DNA from: Myrica gale
Lineage: Eukaryota > Streptophyta > Magnoliopsida > Fagales > Myricaceae
Direction: 5' to 3'
NCBI GenBank assembly: GCA_963930655.1
Contig: OZ005608.1
Location: 10,664,001-10,728,000 of the forward strand
DNA: 64,000 nucleotides
The notes beneath the pieces were generated by a model. It was given only the letters and a program-made list of their open reading frames with translations, was not told the DNA's origin and did no database searches. This document shows, one piece after another, positions 35,101-44,100 of this stretch; position 1 is the first letter of the stretch, and every line of letters begins with the position of its first letter. Position numbers and translations under genes: made by a program.

Positions 35101-38100
35101 GGGCATGAGTCTGAGCTGTTGAATCTGTTTGCAGCATTAGAGAAAGAGAGGGGACAACCTTGTGGGAAATGAGTGCGGCGGTAGGGGGGTAAATTGGTGT
35201 CTTCGGTGAATTATGAAGCTTCTAGTTCTCGTAGGAACAAGAAGGCGAGGAGGGCCTTAGCTATTCTATTATGAAGCCTAGGATTGTCAGTTGGAATGTT
35301 AGGGGGCTGAATGATGTTGTGAAATGTAAGGGAGTGGGGAATTTGTTACGAGGGTGGAAGGCAGATCTTGTGTGTCACCAGGAGACTAAAGTGTCGTCTG
35401 TTTCGAGGGCTTTGGTGAGACGGGTGTGGGGTGGACCTCATGTTAAGTGGTGTAATTTGGAGGCTGTAGGTGCCTCGGGTGGTATCTTGATTCTTTGGGA
35501 TTCTCGGGTTTTGGAGATGGAGGACTTGTGTATTGGTTCCTATTCTATCTCGGTGTTGTTCAGGAATGTTGAGGATGGTGTTGTATGGGTGTTCTCTGGT
35601 GTATATGGTTTGAACAATGATAGTTGTAGGAGGCTCTTATGGGATGAGTTGGCGGGCATCTCTTCGTTGTGGAGTTTTCCTTGGTGTATAGGAGGAGATT
35701 TTAATGTTACTCGTTTTCCTGGAGAACGGTCCGGGAGTGGGGGAAGCAGGAGAGCTATGAATGACTTTTAAAATTTCATCTCCGAGTGTGGTTTGGTGGA
35801 TCTTGCGCTGGTGGGTGGGTTATATACTTGGTCTAATGGTAGAGATCATCAGTTGTGGTTAGAATTGATCGCTTTCTGGTTAGTTCCAGTTGGGATTCTA
35901 TGTATCCGGAGCTTATCCAGCGGAAGTTACCCCGGTTGTATTCGGATCACTTTCCTTTATTGTTGGATGGCGAACGATGGGGGGATTCTATGAAACCTTT
36001 TCGCTTTGAGAATATGTGGCTCAAGGTGGAAGGTTTTGCGGAGATGGTTAGGGAGTGGTGGCAGGGTTATGTCTACAGCGGTTCTGCTAGCTTTGTGTTA
36101 GACTCGAAGTTGAAAGCTTTGAAGAAGGATCTTAAAACGTGGAATAAGGATGTCTTCGGAGATCTCTCTGTTCGTAAAGCTTCTTTTTTACAGGAGTTAT
36201 CTTTTCTTGATGAGTTGGATGAGAGGGGCATTTTGGATGCGGAGGGTAAGGAGAGGAAGTTTACTATATCCAGGGAGCTTGACCGTCTAATTGAGTTGGA
36301 GGAAATGAGTTGGAGACAGAAATCTAGAGCGTTGTGGCTCAAGGAAGGGGATCGCTGTACTAAGTTCTTCCACAGAGTACTCTAATCGGAGAAATAACTC
36401 CATTTCTAGCTTGGAGTTAGAGGGGGAGATGGAGGAGGACTCGTCTGTGATTTCAGGAGCGATAGTTGATTACTACGCTTCTTTGTATAAGGAGCCATTT
36501 GGTTGGCGCCCGTTGTTGGACGGGTTGGAGTTCGGTAGTATTCTGGAGGAGGATGCTGAGTAAATTGAAAGGCCGTTTGAGGAGGAGGAGGTGACAAGTG
36601 TGGTGAATAGCATGAATGAGGATAAGGCGCCGAGCCCGGATGATTTCTCTTTAGCCTTTTTTAAATCTTGTTGGGATGTGGTGAAAAGGGATGTGTTGTT
36701 GGTGTTTAACGCTTTTGCGACCGAGGGGAAGTATGTTAGGAGCTTGAACACTTCTTTTATTGTCCTGATACCTAAGAAACCGGGTGCGGTTGATCTTAAG
36801 GATTTTAGGCCTATTAGTCTTGTGGGTGGAGGGTATAAAATATTAGCTAAGGTTTTAGCTAACAGATTGAAGATCGTACTTGATAAGATTATATCTCCTT
36901 CTCAAAATGCTTTTGTGAAGGGAAGACAAATTTTGGACTTTGTGCTTGTGGCCAATGAATGCATCGACTCTCGGTTGAGGTCGGGTGAACCGGGTATGCT
37001 TTGCAAGCTGGATGTGCAGAAGACCTATGATCATGTGAATTGGAATTTCCTAATGTATCTTCTGCGGAGATGTGGGTTTGGTGAGAGATGGTGTAAGTGA
37101 ATTTTTCTTCTGCATTTCGACGGTTAAGTTTTCGGTGCTCATTAATGGGTCTCCTAAAGGGTTCTTCAGTAGCTCCCGTGGTTTGCGCCAAGGAGATCCC
37201 CTTTCTCTTTGTTGTTCGTTATTGTGATGGAGGCTTTTAGTCATATGATGGAGGCGGTTGTGGTGCACGGGGGGATACGAGGTTTTAAAGTTGGTAGGGT
37301 GTCGTATGAGGGGGTTGCTATTTCACATCTTTTTTTTGCTGATGATACGTTAGTGATGTGTGGGGTGGATGCCGAGCAGTTTCGGAATCTCAGATGTCTT
37401 CTCTTATGCTTCGAGGCGGTTTCGGGCTTAAAGATCAACCTCTCTAAGTCCGAGGTCATCCCTATTGGTAAGGTGGAGAATGTCCAGGAGTTGGCGAATA
37501 TCTTAGGGTGTGGTGTCTCCTCTTTGCCTATTAAGTACCTTGGCCTCCCTTTGGGTGCTTCTTTAAAAAACATTCACATTTGGGATGGGATCATTGAGAG
37601 GATGAAACGTCATTTGACGGGATGGAAGCGCATGTACCTCTCTAAGGGCGGTAGGTTAACTCTTATCAAATCTACTCTCTCGAGTTTACCTTCATATTTC
37701 CTTTCTTTGTTCCCTATTCCGGCGGGAGTAGCGAGTAGGTTGGAGAAAATTCAACAGGACTTCCTTTGGGGAAGTGATGGTGACGTTCATAAGCTCCATC
37801 TTGTGAAGTGGAATACGGTGTGTTCTCCGTTGTATGATGGAGGGTTGGGCATTCGCAATATTAGAATGTTTAATACGGCGTTATTGAACAAATGGTTATG
37901 GAGGTTTGCCATGGAAAGGGATAGATTGTGGAGGAGGGTAATTGCTGAAAAATATGGATGCATGATTGGAGGTTGGCATACATCTTTCGGACGTGGCCCT
38001 TATGGGGTTAGCTTGTGGAGGTTCATTAGCAAAGGTTGGGGTGCCTTTAGTAAGCACATTCGGTTCAAGGTGGGGAGTGGTGCCAATATAAGATTCTGGC

Positions 38101-41100
38101 ATGATGTTTGGTGTGGTGAGCAGCCCTTGAGTCTCACTTTCCCTATGTTTTTCTCCGTATCCCGTTGTAAGGAGGCTATGGTGGCGGATTGTCTGGTAGA
38201 GGATGGTGGTGATGTGACTTGGAATGTTGCGTTCTCTAGAGCTGCTAATGACTGGGAGTTGGAGGATTTTGATGCTTTCTTTGCCTTAGTGTACGGGGTT
38301 ACCATCAGTCGCGGGGAGGAGGATGTGCTCGAGTGGATGGGCTCTAAGGATGGAAAGTTTTATGTTAAATCAATGTATGGTGATCTCAGAGGAGGGGCTG
38401 CTCCCTCGTTCCCGTGGAAGGATGTTTGGCGATCTGTGTGCCCTATGAGGGTTTCTTTCTTTGTGTGGGAGGCATCTCTTGGTAGGAGCTTAACTACTGA
38501 TAACCTTCGTCGAAGAGGTTTCATTATTGCTGATTGGTGTATCTTATGCCGATGTAATGGGGAATCAGTTAATCATGTTTTGTTGCATTGTCCCTATGCT
38601 TGGGGGCTTTGGTCCCATGTGCTTAATATCCTGAATTTTCAATGGGTTATGCTAGAGAAGGTGGATGAGATGCTGAGGTGTTGGAAGAGAAGCCTAAGAA
38701 ACCCCATTGCGCAGGCTATTTGGAGAATGATTCCTCATTGTATCTGGTGGTGTCTTTAGCGGGAGCGTAACAATAGATGTTTTGAGGATTGTTCCTTGTT
38801 CCTTGGATAGGTTGCAGGGTGTCTTTCTTTCTTTGTTGTTCTCTTGGGAGAACTCGGTGCTTGGTTGCCCTTTTCTTGATTTTGTTGATTTTGCTTCTTT
38901 TCTGGCTTGTTTAAAATAGTGTTTGCGGTATAGTCTTTGTACTGTATTCATCATTCTAATGAGATTGACTTATTTATTAAAAAAAAGTAATGTGAGAAAC
39001 ATAAATATCATAACAATGCATTCTCATATCGGTGAATAAATATTCCCAAGTTATAAATAATTATATGATTTGGTGAACCTTCCTGGGAAAATGGGAAAAC
39101 AGGTGAAAGAACCTGATTATAATCAATAATCTGGTTGAGACAAATGATGGGGTGTATGTTCAAGTGGTAAATAGAATTCTAGCTTTGGTTAGACTTCACC
39201 AAGTAACTTTAAGATGTATGACTTTCCTTTTCATCCGTTTTGACTTTTCTCTCTCAATATCCACATGCCATCACTTATTTGTAATAAAGGATGTAGTTAT
39301 AATCCCCAGTCAGCATGAATGTGGGATGAAGCAAAATAGTTGTGCAAGACTAATGATATAATTCCCCCTCTTGATGATACTTGGGGTTGAGAGTGAAGGC
39401 TTTGCATGAGTTTGGTGTGCACATATTGTGAGGGTCTTGAACATGTTGGGGTGGTGAATCCAAAGAGTTAGGTTTGAGTTGGGTTCAGGTTTGCAATTAG
39501 TAGGTCTTGTTTATTGATAAAAGATGTAAATTGAGCGACTGGGAACCTCTTCTATTTGCCCTTTGGACAGAGAATTTGAAATTTGAAATTGTTTTTTCTT
39601 TATTACCTTCAGTTTGTCTTGATGCAAAAAGTTCACATGTAATGTGCACGATGAGGCTCAACATCAAATAATCTGGTTCAAACAATTTCTTCATAGCTAT
39701 TTGTTTGGCCCTAGATCAACATATTATTAACCAATATCATTCTGTTTTGTTAGGAATAAATGTCATAGATCGTTATACTAATGTATATTTTAAAAGTTGA
39801 CAAAAATGTCTCTGAAATTCATATTATAACGGGTGGTTGAATGCCATAAGTAGGCAAAAATGGTGCTTTTGGACAAAAATTGAACCCATTTGCCAATGTT
39901 GGAGTTGTCTGGTAGTACTTTTTGAGTCAGAGGATCTAAAAAGAAGAGAGGGACTGTAGTCAAGCAAGAGGAGTAAAGTGTGTGTGAGAGAGAGAGAGAG
40001 ATGCATGAAGGGGATTTTCTAGTAGTTGGGTGATTGAGGCTGGTGGAACGGTGGCCATTGAGAAGGTATATCTGTGACTGATGGTTGAACACAGTGGTTG
40101 GTGGAAATTCTGTGATACCTGTGATAGGTTTCTTTTCCCAGTACTAAGATAAGGTTCTTGGTTGCCCCATGACAAGCGTCATAATACTCAAAAGGATGGA
40201 ATTCTTGTTGGAGCTTATGTCAGGAGCCTCTGCCTATAATGTTCCACTTGCTTATAGCCCAATTGTCTCCAGGGCTCCTGAGACAATGTCCATCCTCCTA
40301 ACTCAAATTTCTGATCTTTTTACTTTATTCTAGATTCTCCTGCTATTGTTTTGTCTGGAGGATCTTGCGCTACTTCTTTTATTCGAATCTTTTGTCATTT
40401 GTGGTTTTTTTGGGTGGTGGGGGTAGTTTAGCTACTTCTGGTTTTTCATAGCTCTTTTTTTTCCCCAATGCAGTTCTTTTTTCTGTTTGTAGGTCTGTGT
40501 GCTTATGAACTTTGATTTGATTTTTTCAGTGAACTCTACTCAGGGACAATATCATTGTTGAAGAACTTCGTTCTGGAAACAACGCTGTGGATGGTCATGG
40601 ATCTGATAGCAGCCTGTTGGGTGTGATCATAAATGAAACATCTTATGCTGGCTGTACTCCGCTTGGGATTATGGTACCTGATGCAGAAAGCCCATGCAAG
40701 AGAGAAACCTGGAGTCATGATATTGCTATCTCAGTTTCTCTTGTAGACTGGGTTTACCTGGTTGAATTTATGCATCAAATTGTAATGAAGAATGCTGAAG
40801 AATGCGTGAGGCTAGAGGCAGTCTCAGTCGTGAATGTGATTCTAATAGAGTCAGAGGCTTATATAGACAGGGAAAAGTGCGTTTTTGAATATTCTGTTGA
40901 ATGCCCTACCATAACATGTGACATCGTTTCATATCCTTAAAATGATAGTGCTTGACACAGGTTTGGCCAGAAGATGTTTTTTGAAAGTCTCTCACAATTG
41001 CTCAGAAAGGAAGCTGGCGTGCGAGTGCAAAAGCATGCTGTGCATCTTCTACATCTGCTGTTTAACTGTATGTTCACATCTTTCATTTCTTCCTCACAAA

Positions 41101-44100
41101 AAAGAAGGCAAAACAAATAAAATAATTGTATTATATTGCTGCTCTTTCTATCTTATTTAAGTGTCCTGAAATCATTTGGATTGTCTTATACTATATCTAG
41201 TCTCATACCATTATCATTGTATCTTCAAAATATTGTAAACTGGAATGCTTCAAGTTTAGGATAACTTTTCGAGTTTTCTAGGCAAAATATTTTACCTGCA
41301 CTCATGGGCATGTGGATCCTGGGGCTCAAACCCTGGTCCAGACCCTTACCCCATGCTCAGGGGGGAGGACTTGCCAATTGAACGAGGCTCATTGGCCTAG
41401 AGATTACTATATTTGCTCTTCTATGACACTTATACTTTAACTGTACACTTCGAATTTGATATTGTGGTCACCTTTGTTTCTGAGGTATCAGCCAGAGATT
41501 GAGCTTGAGATTGTCCAGGCCTTATACACAGCATCTGAATAAAGAGAAACCTATAGCTACTACTGGTCTCTTGTCAGCTGTTTGCATCCCTCTCTGTTGT
41601 TAGATTTCCAACTATGTAAACTCATTCTACCTTTGTAAACAGCTTTTGGTTCTTTGTTTAATGAAGGTCCAAAACTGTTGGCGATGTTCTGCTCTGGTTG
41701 TAACGAGGGCACCAATGGTGCTCTTGATGATAATGCGAGACCTCAGAAATTCATCAATGTTCTTCATGGATTGGCAGACTGTGTAACATGCCGTGGAAAT
41801 GGTTTACAGGTAAGCCTGTTATAAAAGAATTCCCCTCGTCCTCTTTTATTTTTCCTTTGTCATTTCATGTTTTGATTCTGACATATGGTGTGGACTTTGG
41901 AAATAGTTTTAAGTGGTTTATAAGAGCCTAGAGCCCATTCAGTTGGTTTGTAAGGGCATTGGGCCCATTTCCTTAGCTTTTTAGGGCTTTGGGCCATTAG
42001 TCTTGTAGTCGGCCCTTCAGGGTCTTTCAGGGTAAGCGATTTTCTATGTTTTTCTCATATTTTATATATTTCAGTTACTTTCCTAGAAAAAAAGTGGTGT
42101 CTGCTTGTTGATGGTTGACACTATTTACAATATCGTACTTGGAGGGAACCTTTTTGGCTAAGATCTGGCTCATCATATTAATCTGTTTTGTAACAGCGAT
42201 CAGATACACAAGGCATTCACTTCTAGTGGTGTATATGTTTGGACGTAGCACACTTCGGTATTTATTTGATTTTCATTTGGGGGAAGTGGGAGGGATAGGG
42301 GAGGCCAACTATAGAGTTAGGGGAATAAACGGCAATGTCGAGTTCCTGTAGGAGAATTAGTTTGCATGTGTAGCATACAAGATTGTGGTACTGTTGACAA
42401 CTTGACTAAGAGGAAAAGTATTCCTGTCATGACTGGATAAATAAATAAAAATTGGACTGAATGTACCAAGGAAAAAAAATGATTGAACGAAAATTTTATC
42501 CCATTGGTGCTAGGTGTGCAAAACCTCCGTTGCATCAGTGCTTCAACACATGTTACCTCACTGTTTTCTCGAGAGAGAAACAGTTTGAAGAGCTTCGGAT
42601 TACCCATTTTGGATGGGTAGAATGCTTCTGAGATCTGTGTCAGAGTTTTGATCCATCTCTTTCTCTCTGTTTTGAAATGTATGTACTTTTCTATTTGGTA
42701 CAAGGGTGACAATTAAGCAAACAAGAGGGGCATTTGGTACTAGCAGTGCTTTTTCTTCATTAATATTGTGCCTATTCCAAACCAAAACACACAATTGAAG
42801 AGTATTTTTTTTTTGTGATTTCTCTTAAAATGCTTACCCAATGGTTCTGTTGGAAACATTTGCTGCTCAAATGAAATAAATAACCATACGATATGTTTAA
42901 ATGATCAGAACAAACTGTCTTATGGTTACAATTTTAAACAATTGTGAATTCAGGAGTTGACACTACGTAGAAATGCCGTTATTGTGCTGGCTTTCTTAGC
43001 CTCATCTGGAAAACCTGGGTTTGAAATTCTTGTGAGTCCCAAGCTTTACAGAGAGGCAAACTTTCTTATGTTGATTTTGCAAGTACTGGTATCAGAGATG
43101 GACATAGAAGCAGCAGCATTTGCTGAACCACCAGAAATTTTCAAAGAGAGGTAAGTGGTCTCTGGATGCCTCTGGACAATGACTTCCCATGTTGCTTCGT
43201 AGTTGCAGAGTCAGCTTTAATTTTTCTTTTGTTGCATATAAATATTGGACTCTTATAGCTGATTGCAAGTTGCGTGTGATGCGACCATTTAAGGCTCCCT
43301 ACCATCTCTTCCCCCCTCACTACCGTCTCAATTTTGGCTTTATTAATAAATTTTTACCACTGAAAAATTATTTTTGGAGCAGAATGTGCATAATAGTACT
43401 CTGGTTAGTATGGTATGACTCTACATGTTCTCGTAAATGAATTGTAGCTATCTAAAAATTTTTTTGATCAGGGCAAATGTCTGAAATCTGAATCTAGGTA
43501 TTATGATGTAATATTAGATTCGGTGTTAGCCACAACTATTAGTGATGCCATGATCAGTCATTTACGAACTTTCTTTGTGTATGGACAATAAGTTTCTTTG
43601 TGTATGGGCATTATTGGTCTTTTGAAAATTCTAATAGCAGAAAGGGCACCTGTGAGTGCTTTCCTCGAGTCTTAGACCCCTTATCTGTCTGCTCAGGTGG
43701 AATTTTTAGACACCAAAAAGACTAGGTACCGGGATAGTCTCATGTGTGCTTAGTTCTGTCCCTCTCAATGGAGTCCATCTAGCTGAGTGCTAATATCACA
43801 TATAAAAAAGATGAGCTTTCTTGAGAAGATGAGCTTTCTTTTTTTCTCCGTTCTCTCTCCTCTAGGTTCTCCTCCCCGTAGGTCCATTGAGTTGTGTTAG
43901 TCCTCTTAGTTTGTGGTTTGTGATGGCTTTTTTCCGTAGTTTAGTGGTAGAGGCAAAGACTTTCCATTTCTCGGTTAGCAAGTTAGGTCTCCTTACGTTA
44001 TCGGAGCTGAGTCGGAAGTCGCAGAGTTCCGTTCGTATTGGCAGAAATGGGGTGGTTTGGCTTGCCAACCTCTTTGGCAAACTGGAGGAGGGGATAGACG

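Larger units (their letters stand above)
33212..38985 (+). mobile_element. Full-length LINE (PUR-like ORF1 lineage), 5.8 kb, 18-bp target duplication, in SUV2 intron 7
   Basis: AGTAATGTGAGAAACATA lies at 33194-33211 and 38986-39003. The element holds a 5' UTR, ORF1 (33367-35172), ORF2 (35271-38919) and a 3' UTR ending TTGACTTATTTATTAAAA. Both ORFs carry frameshifts or stops. It lies in the same orientation as SUV2. ORF2 ends without an RNase H domain, unlike the LINE at 8.5 kb. Confidence 0.93.
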